From: Linderina pennispora | Taxonomy: Eukaryota; Kickxellomycota; Kickxellomycetes; Kickxellales; Kickxellaceae | Reading direction: 5' to 3' | Assembly (NCBI RefSeq): GCF_002104995.1 | Contig: NW_024468298.1 | Location: 1-57,969 of the forward strand | DNA length: 57,969 nucleotides | In this document: in pieces, positions 10,110 to 19,828 of the stretch | Layout: every line of letters begins with the position of its first letter | Numbering within the stretch: the stretch's first letter is position 1 | Translations under genes and position numbers: made by a program | The notes under the pieces: generated by a model | What the model was told of the DNA's origin: nothing | What the model saw: the letters and a program-made list of their open reading frames with translations, nothing else | Database searches by the model: none

Positions 10110-10537
10110 GGCCTGTATAGTGTTTTATAGAAAGGGCTGAGCAAGTGCTGAGAACGAGAGACAGCGAATGAGAAGAAAAGTGAGAGACAGAGAGCGACGC
10201 GCACACAAAAGAGCCGGGAATAGGAAAGTGGTTAAAGAAAACAGTTTGCAACGAGCGAAAGAGAGCAGTAATGCCAGGAAGCGCCGTATAGCGCTGGCAG
10301 AATGCTAGATGCATGACCTGGCTGCTCTGCCTGCCCACGGAATCAAGGCTCGTTTCGAGAGGCATAAAATCACATTAAGATCACGTGGCGTAGCACGCCT
10401 TGCCTTTATTTGCGCACTATAGGCAGGGCGATCAGCACCTCAGGTACTGCCTCTTCTCTCCCACCCACTTTTCGCTTCGACTACGAATTCACGTACCCTT
10501 TCAAGAACACAAGCAAGCAACGACTCTATCTGAAGCC
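10110..10537. promoter_or_regulatory. Divergent promoter between ML-protein and TRIC genes
   Basis: A 428-base head-to-head gap. The side next to the ML gene is rich in GAGA-type purine runs, which are pyrimidine-rich on its sense strand. The TRIC side ends in a CT-rich leader. The TRIC frame stays open to 10400, but the ATG at 10538 is preferred. No TATA box stands out. Confidence 0.5.
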
Positions 10538-11539
10538 ATGTCTAACGCAGCATTGAAGGAGCTGCCGCAGCGTGCATCCGTTCTGGGCGGGTTCCCGCAA
10601 GTGCAGCAGGTGGCCTCGTCGTACCCAGCCCTGCTCCAGAAGAGCTGGGTCGGGGGTGTTGGCGGCAGCGAGCCGCTCCTGCCAGTGGGCATCTTTATGA
10701 CCCTGCACGCCCTCCGTATCGCCTACGAGGTGCGCAAGGCGACGCTTTACAACGGGCGGCGTCCTCTGGTGCAAGAGGTGCTCACCATGCTGACCTTTTC
10801 GTTTGGCGGAGCTATTCTGACGGCGCTGGCGCTGGGGCGCACGCAGCCGTGGCTCGAGAACAGCCTGTCGGTGCCCGTCTATGCTGGCATGTACCTGCTC
10901 GTAGGGTACATGCCCGGTGACCTGTTATACAAGTTTTTGCGGCGGACGTCGCCAGTGAGCGACGTGTTTCTGGCGAGTGTGGACGGGCTGCTGCGTGGGT
11001 ACGGCGTGACTGCGGCGGGGGTGGACCTCGTGCGTAAGACAATGCACGGGCAGCCGGTGGCAGAGTCCCTGGTAGCATGGGTGTTTGTGGGAACCGTGCT
11101 GGGCTCTGGCGGCGGCATCATCGATGACCTGTTGCAAATTTCGCAGCACTCGTGGACCTTCCGCACGCCAGCTCTGGCAACGAAGGGGTTCTCGCTGGAC
11201 ACCAAGCTGTCGTTCTTTGCTACTGTCGGGTATATCCTGACGACCCATGCCTGGTCGTTCGTCGAGCATGCGCCGGGCTTCCCGCTCAGTCCACTGCTGG
11301 ATGCAGTGCTGAACCTCGTGCCGCATCTGAGCGAGGAAGAGGCGAGGCTGGTCTCAGGTCTGCTTTGCTCGTCGGTGCTGGGCACAGCGGCACACTTTTC
11401 TGCAGGCAAGTATGCAGTTCAGGAGAAGGAGGCCCTCAGATATAGCCATGCCAAGAAGAACGACGATGCTGACGTCGAGTCCGAGGAGGATGACGAGGAT
11501 GACGAGGACTATGACGAGAAGGACGAGAAGGACGAGTAG
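10538..11539 (+). CDS. TRIC-type trimeric intracellular cation channel
   Basis: 333 residues. The body matches the TRIC/TMEM38 fold: several hydrophobic segments, the glycine-rich FSFGGAILTALALGR helix, YMPGDLLYKFL (the family's PFDLVYKF-like motif), then GYGVTAAGVDLVRK and FVGTVLGSGGGIIDDL, the second glycine-rich pore-helix repeat. In animals TRIC channels carry K+ counter-current across the ER during calcium release. The fungal role is presumed similar but not shown. The C-terminus (last ~35 residues) is almost entirely Asp/Glu with Lys, a likely cytosolic acidic tail. The ATG at 10538 (MSNAALKELPQR) follows a CT-rich leader. The 3' end converges with NSA1, 79 bases apart. Confidence 0.8.
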   Translation: MSNAALKELPQRASVLGGFPQVQQVASSYPALLQKSWVGGVGGSEPLLPVGIFMTLHALRIAYEVRKATLYNGRRPLVQEVLTMLTFSFGGAILTALALGRTQPWLENSLSVPVYAGMYLLVGYMPGDLLYKFLRRTSPVSDVFLASVDGLLRGYGVTAAGVDLVRKTMHGQPVAESLVAWVFVGTVLGSGGGIIDDLLQISQHSWTFRTPALATKGFSLDTKLSFFATVGYILTTHAWSFVEHAPGFPLSPLLDAVLNLVPHLSEEEARLVSGLLCSSVLGTAAHFSAGKYAVQEKEALRYSHAKKNDDADVESEEDDEDDEDYDEKDEKDE

Positions 11540-11618
11540 GTTCTCTTTCCAATATTTTTCATTTCATTTCATTTCATTTCTAGCTATCTTCAGAGTTATC
11601 AACTTCAAATAAACTGCT

Positions 11619-12854
11619 TTACTCGGATGTCCGCCTCTTGCGCTTCGAACTCTTGTCGCCGGCCGTCGGCATGCTGTCCCAGATAGCCTCGGTCTCCTGC
11701 TGCTCCTCCTCGTCAGAGTTGACATCCTTGGAACTCCAGTCATACACGAGCCCTGTGACCCGCTGCTTTACATATGCTCGGTGCAGCATTGCCCTAGTGC
11801 CGCCGGTCTCGTAGACACGCACAAACCGGTCCAGTCCGGCCGCGGCTACCTTTGAGCCGTCTTCACTGAGTGCAATGGCACGCACCGCGCCCGCAATCTC
11901 CTTGTATCCACCAATTACATTACCCTTGCGCATATCCATCTGCTGCAGATTGCCCATGTTGTCGGCAAAGAATAGCTCGGGCTTGACATGCGACTTGAGC
12001 AAGTGCAGGATCGGGTGCTTTGACACGCTCCACTCCTGCACTGGCCGTTGGTTCGCTCTCGTATCATACAGTCTAATGTGCTTGTAGCCCGAAGCCACGG
12101 CGATCGTGGACGTGTCGTCGCTGGTGAACTGCATGTCAGTGATCCACACGGGTACACGCAGATCCAGGTTATCGTTGGCAACATTCTTGGATTTGAACAG
12201 AGGCGCGCTGGTAGCCTTGGAGAATTCGCCCGGCTTCTTTGTCTCCAGTGTCTCTGCATCCCATACCGTCAGCTCCTGCTCGCGCCCGCCGACTGCGAGG
12301 ATGCTTGGACGCTTCAAATGCGTGCGCATGCGGCACGCATCCACAGGCAGTTTCAGCAGTGTCGAGCTGCCTGCAAACGACTGGTACCGCACTTGGCCAA
12401 GATTTGTGCACGACACAAAGTGATCTGGGCCAGCACCCACACCCACGTACTGCGTGCTGGTGATGAACTTGCCGTTGCTCTTGATGCTCAGCTTCTGTGA
12501 AAACTCGGGCTCGCTGAACGAATACAGCTCGGAGCCGGTGGCCTGCGAGATCACGTCTACAGATCCGTTCTGTCGCGCTACGATGAAAGCACTCTCGTTG
12601 CCAAATGTCAATTCGCTCATGTGCGCAATCCCCAGATCGCGCTGAACAGTGCCACTGAGGGTGCTGATAGCGACGCCAGCGAGGCTGGCCTCCTCCGTGG
12701 GCAGCTTGGTGCCAGCCTTGGAGGCGTTGGCCCGTGCCTTGGCGTCAGCCTTGGCTTTCTTTGCGGCCCGCGCCTTGGCCTCCAGGAGCGACACCTTGGG
12801 ATCGATCGTTACGGTCTTTATCAACCCGGACTCGTCGGCTGTGTAAATGCGCAT
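11619..12854 (-). CDS. NSA1: Ribosome biogenesis WD40 protein NSA1/WDR74
   Basis: 411 residues forming a WD40 propeller. WDR74-family hallmarks are FKSKNVANDNLDLRVPVW near the middle, then ASGYKHIRLYDTRANQRPVQ and DRFVRVYETG. In yeast Nsa1 belongs to an early nucleolar 60S precursor and works with Rix7/NVL. Residues ~25-50 are an Ala/Lys-rich helical insert between the first blades. The tail KSSKRKRRTSE is a basic nuclear signal. No intron. The neighbour NUP42 is on the same strand 107 bases upstream. It adds a second 60S factor to the one made by NOP2. Confidence 0.9.
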   Translation of the reverse strand: MRIYTADESGLIKTVTIDPKVSLLEAKARAAKKAKADAKARANASKAGTKLPTEEASLAGVAISTLSGTVQRDLGIAHMSELTFGNESAFIVARQNGSVDVISQATGSELYSFSEPEFSQKLSIKSNGKFITSTQYVGVGAGPDHFVSCTNLGQVRYQSFAGSSTLLKLPVDACRMRTHLKRPSILAVGGREQELTVWDAETLETKKPGEFSKATSAPLFKSKNVANDNLDLRVPVWITDMQFTSDDTSTIAVASGYKHIRLYDTRANQRPVQEWSVSKHPILHLLKSHVKPELFFADNMGNLQQMDMRKGNVIGGYKEIAGAVRAIALSEDGSKVAAAGLDRFVRVYETGGTRAMLHRAYVKQRVTGLVYDWSSKDVNSDEEEQQETEAIWDSMPTAGDKSSKRKRRTSE

Positions 12855-12961
12855 TCTAAAAAGTTGGCTAAGGAACTGGGTTGCAGCAAAACGAGAGAAG
12901 AAAACAAAATTTGCGATTTTATGCTTTTTATTTGCAAGGCGCTGATCGCACGTCTGATTTG

Positions 12962-14482
12962 TTAAAACCAGTGATCAGCCCTGTCGAAGCGCGATGGTGG
13001 GTGGCATTTCGGGATCTCGCCAAAGTTGAAGTCGGGCGCCTCGAAGCTGCTGATCTCTGCCTCCGTCAACTCGCGCGACGGGCCGGTGTTGCGTTTGATC
13101 TCCTCAGGCGTGCTGCCAAACGACGGCATATTCATCGTGCCACCAGCAGGCTTGCTGAATCCCCCCACAGCACCGCTCTGTCCGAATGCGCTCTGCTGGC
13201 CAAAGGCTCCTGCGGGTGTGGTGTTCCCGAATGCAGAACCAACAGACTGACCAAATGCAGAGCCAGAGGAAAGCTGGCCAAATGCCCCACGTGGAGTAGT
13301 GGTCTGCCCAAATGCTGAGCCAGACGATGTTTGCCCAAACGCCGACTGGGTGATCGACTGGCCAAACGCCGGTTTGGCAGAGGCGTCTTTTGGCAGGTTC
13401 CTCTTGGCCAGTGCCTCCTGGCTCACGGCCATACCCGAACTCTTCACCCAATCACTCACAGCGGTCGCTGGATCCTTGATAATGTTCTGCAGTGCCTGCG
13501 ACACGGTGTTTTCCAGCTGCGCGTACTTTTGTTCATACTGGGCAACGGTCCCCGAGTTCCTGGCAAGCATGTACTCGAGCCGTGCCTCTTCGGGAGACAT
13601 GTCCATGCCGCTGAGCATATTCGGCTCGTTGCTGATGGGTCCGAAGCTGCTGATCCGCCAGTTGGGCCGCTCTGACGCAATTTTCTTCAGCAGGTCGTCC
13701 GAGAGCTTGGAGAGCTTTTCATCGGTTGTGCCGGCTGTCGAGGTGCCAATGGGCCGTTCTTTCGCGGGCGGTGTGGGAAATCCTGGTTGTTGCTGTTGCT
13801 GTTGCTGCTGCTGCTGCGCAAACTGTCCGAATCCCCCGCCGGTCGCTGCAGTGGTTCCAAATGCACTTCCACTAGTGGTTCCAAATGCGCTACCGCCGGT
13901 GGTTCCAAATGCACCTCCACCAGTGTTTCCAAAGGCACTTCTACCGGTGTTGGCTGTATTTCCAAATGCAGTGCTGCCGGTGTTGCCAAAGGTGCGAGAG
14001 GCAGTTTGGCCAAACGCACTCGTGCCAGTATTGCCAAAACTCTTTGATTGAGTAGTCTGACTAAACGTATGTCCTCCTGTAGTCCCAAACGCTCCTCCGC
14101 TGCCACCTCTCTGGGAAAATGCGCTGCCACCACTTGTCTGCCCGAATGCACTACCGCCGCCTGTCTGGCCAAATGCACTACCACTGCGTGCTTGACCAAA
14201 TGCACTACCGCCGCCTGTTTGACCAAATGCACTACCGCCGCCTGTTTGGCCAAATGTACCGCCTCCAACATTGCCCCCGAATCCTCGAGACTGCGTGTTG
14301 CTACCAAATGCACCCGAGCCGATGCCAGCCAACGCATTGGTTGTAGTACTCTGTCCCCGGTTCATGAGGGACTGAGCAGCGGACTGGCCAAACCCTGACT
14401 GGTTGCCCTGCGGATGCTCGTTGCGACAGCGGTCGCCAAAGTTGCATTTTCCGCGTAGAAAGTACTCGCAGACTTTTGACAT
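12962..14482 (-). CDS. NUP42: Nucleoporin NUP42-like: CCCH finger plus FG repeats
   Basis: 506 residues. The N-terminus is a single CCCH zinc finger (CEYFLRGKCNFGDRCRNEH, spacing C-x7-C-x5-C-x3-H). About 250 residues of GAFG/SAFG repeats follow, mostly in 'GGSAFGQT' units, then a polyglutamine run (13788-13818). A helical middle region (about residues 255-375) contains SPEEARLEYMLARNSG. A second FG patch and a C-terminal segment precede the stop. This order fits NUP42/Rip1 (human NUPL2), which sits on the cytoplasmic face of the pore and activates mRNA export through Gle1 and Dbp5. The ATG at 14482 puts the finger at the very N-terminus; the upstream in-frame ATG at 14506 is less likely. Confidence 0.85.
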   Translation of the reverse strand: MSKVCEYFLRGKCNFGDRCRNEHPQGNQSGFGQSAAQSLMNRGQSTTTNALAGIGSGAFGSNTQSRGFGGNVGGGTFGQTGGGSAFGQTGGGSAFGQARSGSAFGQTGGGSAFGQTSGGSAFSQRGGSGGAFGTTGGHTFSQTTQSKSFGNTGTSAFGQTASRTFGNTGSTAFGNTANTGRSAFGNTGGGAFGTTGGSAFGTTSGSAFGTTAATGGGFGQFAQQQQQQQQQQPGFPTPPAKERPIGTSTAGTTDEKLSKLSDDLLKKIASERPNWRISSFGPISNEPNMLSGMDMSPEEARLEYMLARNSGTVAQYEQKYAQLENTVSQALQNIIKDPATAVSDWVKSSGMAVSQEALAKRNLPKDASAKPAFGQSITQSAFGQTSSGSAFGQTTTPRGAFGQLSSGSAFGQSVGSAFGNTTPAGAFGQQSAFGQSGAVGGFSKPAGGTMNMPSFGSTPEEIKRNTGPSRELTEAEISSFEAPDFNFGEIPKCHPPSRFDRADHWF

Positions 14483-14685
14483 GCTATTGCTATGGTAAAT
14501 ATACAAGAATTAGATAACTGGAGAACACGGATGACAATTTTGCAAAAAGCTAGCCTTCATTTTTGACTGTGTAGCTGCGCCCACAGGACCTTTTGGGAAC
14601 ATCACAGGCATCAGTGAGTAATTCTATTTTTTTTAGAGTGAAACAAATACAAAAAGGATATTAGCAATGAATTGGCTGTGTATTT

Positions 14686-15975
14686 CTAACCGGTTTGGTG
14701 CGCAGCATGGTGGCTCTCTAGCGACAGCATATGGCCCATGCGCTCCGCCTTGGTTTTCAAGTACCGATCAGCCTCCCGCATAACATCCTTCTTGAGTGCC
14801 AGGTGCCGCGAATACGACGACTCATCCTCAACATCCTCGTCCCACCACCGCGGGTACATGGGCACATGGCAAACAATGTCCAGATCGCTCTTGTTGCCGC
14901 GCAGCTGGCGGATCTTGTCGGTATTGTTGGTCAGCAGCCTCAGCTTGCTGATGCCCAGGTCAGCCAAGATGGCCCGGGCGGACCCGTATGTGCGGGCGTC
15001 GGCGGGGTGGTTCAGCAGCAGGTTGGCGTCAACGGTGTCGTGGCCCATGTCCTGCAGGTTATATGCCTTGAGCTTTTCCATCAGGCCAATGCCGCGGCCC
15101 TCCTGGCGCAAATAGACGATGGCGCCGCGGCCTTCATGCTGGATCAGCCGCATGGCCTCGGCCAGCTGGTACCCGCAGTCGCACCGCACGCTTGACACGG
15201 TCTCGCCCGTAAAGCACTCGGAGTGGATGCGTACCAGCGGCGCATCAACGATTGGCACGCGGCTCGACCCGAACGCATCCTCGGCGTCCGGCTCAAATCC
15301 CGGATGCTGCAGCGGCTCCGAGGCACCCGCCGTGTTTCTGCGGGCAATCACCTTGCTGATAGCCCGCCGCTCGGCACCTGTGCTGGCGCCGCGGATCTTG
15401 CGGTCCATCTCGCTCTCGCCGTCCTGGACTGACTCCAGCGAGGCACTGCGGACATCGTCTCCGAACACGATCGCCAGGTGCTCCTTATTGTCCTCGCTGT
15501 TGTGGAATAGGTGCAGGTAAAAATGCCCGCCTGGATACGGGATCCGTGCCCGCACCTTGCATTCAACACCCACGTCCTCCTTGGACTCCTTGTGGGCAAC
15601 CACGCTGGTGCCTTGGGCTGCTGCATACGCCATCGTTGAGGCTACAGACAGGGAGCTGCGGTTAGACGCGCTCTGCTTTATCAGAGGCGCCCCCTCCAGG
15701 ATCAGGTCGTCTGGAGCGCTGTATGTGTTGAGCGGCGTGGCAGCAGAGCCCGTGGATCCGGCCTCTGTATCGGCCGACGACCAGTTGATGGGCGTTGTGC
15801 TGCCCTCGCGTGCCGTCGAGTCTTGCTGCTTGAGGATGCTCAGGGCTTTGTCGAGGCTGGCGTTGAAGTGCGACTTTGCCTGGTGTGACAGGCCGATGCT
15901 TGCTTCGGCTGGAGTCGCTGCTACAGCAGTCGCAGCGGCATCGAGGTCATGGCTGCTAATAATGTGGGCTGACAT
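14686..15975 (-). CDS. RIB1: GTP cyclohydrolase II
   Basis: 429 residues. First enzyme of riboflavin synthesis: it opens GTP to diaminohydroxyribosylaminopyrimidine phosphate, formate and pyrophosphate. The catalytic part is clear: VRIHSECFTGE and SVRCDCGYQL supply the three zinc cysteines, and RQEGRGIGL and LTNNTDKI complete the active site. The domain lies in the C-terminal half. The first ~130 residues are Ala/Ser/Thr-rich and probably disordered, as in fungal RIB1 proteins, which lack the fused DHBP synthase of bacterial RibBA. No intron. The start at 15975 is the first ATG in frame. Confidence 0.95.
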   Translation of the reverse strand: MSAHIISSHDLDAAATAVAATPAEASIGLSHQAKSHFNASLDKALSILKQQDSTAREGSTTPINWSSADTEAGSTGSAATPLNTYSAPDDLILEGAPLIKQSASNRSSLSVASTMAYAAAQGTSVVAHKESKEDVGVECKVRARIPYPGGHFYLHLFHNSEDNKEHLAIVFGDDVRSASLESVQDGESEMDRKIRGASTGAERRAISKVIARRNTAGASEPLQHPGFEPDAEDAFGSSRVPIVDAPLVRIHSECFTGETVSSVRCDCGYQLAEAMRLIQHEGRGAIVYLRQEGRGIGLMEKLKAYNLQDMGHDTVDANLLLNHPADARTYGSARAILADLGISKLRLLTNNTDKIRQLRGNKSDLDIVCHVPMYPRWWDEDVEDESSYSRHLALKKDVMREADRYLKTKAERMGHMLSLESHHAAHQTG

Positions 15976-16572
15976 GATGAAAGAAAAGAAAGGCTGCTGG
16001 TGTATAAAAATTGGATGTGGGCGGAGGAGAGCAGGAAGAAGGTTCTAGGTCCAGTGCCTTGTTTAACTCTGTTTCACCCGTACTCGTTCTGTGTGGAAGA
16101 TAAGAAAGCAAAAGCTGGCTTGTGGAAGGCTCTTAAAAAAGCGAACGGCGCTGGAAGCCAGTTGGAGTTTATATCTTGAAAGAAACAGAACGGAAGAGAG
16201 GGGGAATCACTAAAAAACGTGCGTTGCGCCTGGGATTGTTTGCGACCAGATAGCATGAAGCTGGCGACTCCGCAATTTGGGGGTGTTTATAAGCCTGACC
16301 ATAGCCCCATCCAGGCCCTCCACTGGTGACTTGTGCCCATCTACAGTCGTGATGACCAATCGCTGCCTCCGTAAATACGCCTCTGCTTACACCAGCTGAG
16401 AGGGCTGATGACAAACCGCCGCAATCGATGGCAGGGGCTGTGGCCGCGGCGTCCTTTCTACCATTGGCAAGAAAGCAGGCCCGCCGTGCAGCCTGCAAAG
16501 AGCCACATCACAGCCGATCTGGAAGTAGTGGTATTAAAAATCGATTGAGCCCATTACTAATAGCTGCAGGCT
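15976..16572. other. RIB1 promoter region and 3' flank of the CRAL-TRIO-like gene
   Basis: 597 bases. Both flanking genes read leftward, so the left part is the RIB1 promoter. I see a TATAAA-like AT stretch near 16000 on the RIB1 sense strand and no other recognisable element. Confidence 0.4.
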
Positions 16573-18201
16573 TCACATCCGGATCCCACGGCTCCACTGC
16601 GCTGTCAGGTTGGACCATATCATAGCTGCGTTGGCCTGGTACAGCAGAAACGCGCCGGTCCAGCACACCATGGCATACACGCGCAGGTGCTTGTAGGCGA
16701 GCATCAGAATCGTCTGCAGCCCTGGCAGCCCCCTGACCCGCCGGGCTATCACCCTGGCCACCCTGCTGGCAACCAGCCGCATGATCTTGACCGCGCTGCC
16801 CGGCCGCCCAAACAGCAGCGCCAGCGGCACCGCCAGCACGCGGCTGAGGAACGACTGCCACGTCGAGCCATTCGGGTCCTTGCGGCTGCCAGCCACACTG
16901 GCAATATAAAAGGCCTTGGATGTCGGCGGCTGCTTGTTCTCCATGAGCGAGACACCAAAGCTGAGCGCCGCAACCGTCGACATCAAAACATCGGTCTGCT
17001 GCGAGAGCTTGCTTTTGGCTGAATCCAGCACTGCCTGCGAGTCCGCCGTGCCAATGTTGTCGCCGATCGACGACAGCATGCGCTGGACGCCCTGAACAGC
17101 ACGCTGCAGCGACGCGAGCTGGATTGATGTCATTGAGCCGAACCGCCGCGCCTCGTCGCTCTTCTCCGCCTCTTCGCCGCTGACCGTATCCAGCTCATCG
17201 GGCCTGTCGTCCTTGGGCAGTGCAGACATGACCAGCGCGCTATGCCGGCCACCTGGCTGGTCGAGGAATTTGCTGAGGCTGGGTGTGCTTGGCAACGACA
17301 CCAGCCGCCGGCTTCCGCGGGACGAGGTGCGGCGTTGGAGATCCGCGGTAATCCCGCTTGGGTCGGTGTTTGTCTCGCGAGCGTCCGAGTAGACAGAGTG
17401 GAACTCGTCTGCTTCGGTCTCAGCTCCAGCGCTGTTTCCGCCCTGCTGCTGCCTCTGGCCTTTGACAAAGTCATCCAGCGTTGTCTTGGCTGGCTCGTGC
17501 TTGTGCATATGCGGTGTTTTTGGGGGATCCCGCATGAAATCGTCGATCGGCGTGACTGCCAGTTCGCCAGCAAGCACCAGCGTCAGCCGCTCTGCCTGGG
17601 GCGCACCAAGCCCCCACGCCCGCACGTACCGCCGCGAGTGCTCCAGCATGACTGACGCGCTGGCTGTCAAGTAAACATGCCCGACAAGGCCCGGGTAGTG
17701 CGTCCTTGCGATCTCGTTAATCAGCCGGATCTCATCGATGCTGATGCGTGCCAGAGACACAGATTCCAGTGGCACGACAATAGCCGCCGATGCGACGGCC
17801 CTGTGTGTGTCGTAGACGGCCTTGAGCATCAGCCGGGCATCCTCCAGAGTCTCCACTGCCCGCGCCTTCACTGTGCTTGTCAATGACCGCTTGCGTGCAT
17901 TAACCACCACACGCCCTTGCTTGTCTACTAATAAGTTGCCAGCACTCTGCCTCTTCCCCGGGTAGACTTTGGTGGTTTCGCGCCATCCCAGCGTCTGCGC
18001 TATACGGTCAACTGCCTTTCCGCCGTCACCCTGGCTCGCCCTCAGTGCACGTAGTGTGTTGGCTGTATCGTCAAGGTAGTCTGTCAAAAACGTGCGGATA
18101 TATGCCGAGTTTGGAGCCCGCTGTGTGTCGTAAAGCTCACACGCCTCAAAAGAGATGCCTGTGGCTATGTGCTCATCAATCGTGTCAACAGGAAGCATCA
18201 T
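16573..18201 (-). CDS. CRAL-TRIO-like lipid-binding protein with C-terminal membrane segment
   Basis: 542 residues from the ATG at 18201. Residues ~35-260 resemble a SEC14/CRAL-TRIO fold: an IRTFLTDYL helix, QTLGWRETTKVYP, a strand ending in AAIVVPLESV, then the C-lobe pattern INEIARTHYPGLVGHVYLT. The middle (about 270-400) is low-complexity, with a TTLDDFVKGQ motif. The end has a probable membrane or amphipathic anchor (YAMVCWTGAFLLYQ). This suggests lipid transfer at a membrane contact, by analogy with MOSPD2-like proteins. The frame stays open upstream to 18492, so a longer protein or a 5' intron is possible; the pair of ATGs at 18201/18198 was chosen because composition changes there. Function is inferred. 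Confidence 0.6.
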   Translation of the reverse strand: MMLPVDTIDEHIATGISFEACELYDTQRAPNSAYIRTFLTDYLDDTANTLRALRASQGDGGKAVDRIAQTLGWRETTKVYPGKRQSAGNLLVDKQGRVVVNARKRSLTSTVKARAVETLEDARLMLKAVYDTHRAVASAAIVVPLESVSLARISIDEIRLINEIARTHYPGLVGHVYLTASASVMLEHSRRYVRAWGLGAPQAERLTLVLAGELAVTPIDDFMRDPPKTPHMHKHEPAKTTLDDFVKGQRQQQGGNSAGAETEADEFHSVYSDARETNTDPSGITADLQRRTSSRGSRRLVSLPSTPSLSKFLDQPGGRHSALVMSALPKDDRPDELDTVSGEEAEKSDEARRFGSMTSIQLASLQRAVQGVQRMLSSIGDNIGTADSQAVLDSAKSKLSQQTDVLMSTVAALSFGVSLMENKQPPTSKAFYIASVAGSRKDPNGSTWQSFLSRVLAVPLALLFGRPGSAVKIMRLVASRVARVIARRVRGLPGLQTILMLAYKHLRVYAMVCWTGAFLLYQANAAMIWSNLTAQWSRGIRM

Positions 18202-19614
18202 GGAAGGGAGGGAGCTAATATACAGGGCGAAGTGATAGTGAGTGAGGAATAGGAGAGAGCCGTGTTTGCGGGAAATTACCGCGGGGTTTGCTGTGCCCCA
18301 CAAGCCCGTTTTGGCTGAACGCAGCTCACAATCAATCACATGCACCTTTTCCAATGACAGATTAAATCCTATTCCTGCTGGATTAGCCGCGCTGGCGCTC
18401 TGGCGCAGCTGCTGGGCTCTGAAACACAAGACACTGCCATTAGCCTGCGTGTTCCACACAGCATAGAGCGGCAGCTTGCAAGACATGCTCACCTCGGCCA
18501 GCTATCCTGAAAACAAGGCTATACTTCATGGCAATTGCGGGCCACCTTCGGGGAGGCGACATCTTCGCACATCTCGGTGGCAGAGACTGAAGAAATATAA
18601 TTTAAGAGCCTTCAGCCAGTTTCTGCTAGACTCTGGACAAATACGCATCCATATAGCACACGGAACATATGGCGAATCACGTGTATACTGTGGTCTGGAT
18701 TATCACGCCTGGGAAGAATACAATCCGCTCCATGAGAACCAGTTTTTGTATGCAGACTATGCTGCCATGGTGGGACATGTGCAGGGACTCCGCTCCTCCT
18801 TTTAGATGCCTCTACTTGTATCAAGCCAACGTCACCGGCTGTCAGCGTCTTTTACATTCACTTTACGTGGATGACTAGGATCCGCAACCCACCAGCATAT
18901 GCACCACCTTGCAAAGAGAAGCCGTTCTTTGCAATTGAGTTCCTAATTAAATCGGTGCATATGTGAACGGACCCACCAGAAAGAATATGCGTGAACGAGA
19001 ACCCCTTCATGCAAAAAGCCTACTCCCACTTTTTCGAGCGTGCTTGCCGATCATTGGCATACTGTCCCTCATGAGGAAGCCTGTCTGAGCACCCAGCGGT
19101 ACGCTTCCTTGTGCCACAGCAAACAGGAACAAATGTTTGCGAACTGCTTTCGCCACCTGCCAGCTTTCCCCTCTACACAGCGTAGATGTGGATCCCTCGT
19201 TCACACTCGCCACAGGCCAACCATGAACCAGACAAACTTTGAAAATCTTGGTATGCTGCAAGAAAAAAGAAAAAGAAAGCAGTACTTTGACTGCATCCGC
19301 TTTTCCTTCTCTTGCTCGCGCTGGCCCGTCCTGGCCCACTCTCTTTCGGGCCACTACTAAGGACTCGTTCAGAGATTTACAAAAGAGAAACAGATTTCTC
19401 AACCACTGTTTCCATGCCTCGCTGTTCGTAAGACAAGAGGGAGTGGCCAAAGAGAGGTAAGGCAGGTGTCGTGAAGATCGTTTTGGAATTCAGGATAACG
19501 GATTCGCTGTGCAAAGGGACTGCCTCGTGTAGTTTGAATTCAATCTTTCAATCTGCAGCACCAAAAATGTGCTGTCTAGGCCCCTCCACACATGGTCGCC
19601 GAGGACCTCGCGGA
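18202..19614. other. Intergenic, no supported gene
   Basis: Only short frames without coding bias. The 18202-18500 part is leader or N-terminal extension of the CRAL-TRIO-like gene. The remainder shows scattered purine and pyrimidine runs and nothing tRNA-like. Confidence 0.5.
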
Positions 19615-19620
19615 TATAAA
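19615..19620 (+). promoter_or_regulatory. TATA box upstream of the 33-codon ORF
   Basis: TATAAA followed by AG, in a GC-rich setting (cgcggatataaaag). It sits 112 bases before the ATG at 19727. A clean TATA box followed by a pyrimidine-rich leader suggests a regulated, strongly transcribed unit. Confidence 0.5.
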
Positions 19621-19726
19621 AGTAGCTGGGTGTGGCGGGTGTGGCTGCAAACTTACCTACAGCTCACTCATCTCCATATCCCTTCCGCCGCTCTACACAG
19701 CCATTTCCTTTTGATAGCATACAGCC

Positions 19727-19828
19727 ATGTTCACCGCCGCTTACGCCGAGTCCTCTGTCAGCAACGCCGAGTGGCGACCAAGCCCTCCGTCCGAGGAGCA
19801 GATTGACAACCTCATCGATAACTTCTAA
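19727..19828 (+). CDS. Candidate 33-residue microprotein
   Basis: The ATG at 19727 opens 33 codons (starting MFTAAYAESSVSNAEWRPSP and ending IDNLIDNF). Third positions are nearly all G/C, as in real genes here. It follows a TATA box and a CT-rich leader with a favourable context (acagccATGt). No family is recognised. It may be complete, or the first exon of a spliced gene: TTCTAAAC at 19823-19830 resembles a branch point, CTCGCAG at 19904-19910 resembles an acceptor, and the following frame contains AHNAIFMDTDFAAMTNPG. I could not find a GTAAG-type donor to prove that. Confidence 0.4.
   Translation: MFTAAYAESSVSNAEWRPSPPSEEQIDNLIDNF

Noticed and set aside
10879-11409. 176-codon ORF antisense to the TRIC-like gene
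   Set aside because: Shadow of a G/C-biased coding strand; the sense protein has clear membrane and family motifs.
13788-13818. Possible CRISPR-like or satellite array in the Gln/FG repeats
   Set aside because: It is a triplet run encoding polyglutamine in NUP42; no direct repeats with unique spacers exist in the window.
13299-14051. 250-codon plus-strand ORF opposite the FG-repeat region of NUP42
   Set aside because: Repeats of the sense gene force an open antisense frame; no independent support.
16687-17022. Plus-strand ORFs inside the CRAL-TRIO-like gene
   Set aside because: Unbiased, Pro/Arg-rich antisense translations with no features.
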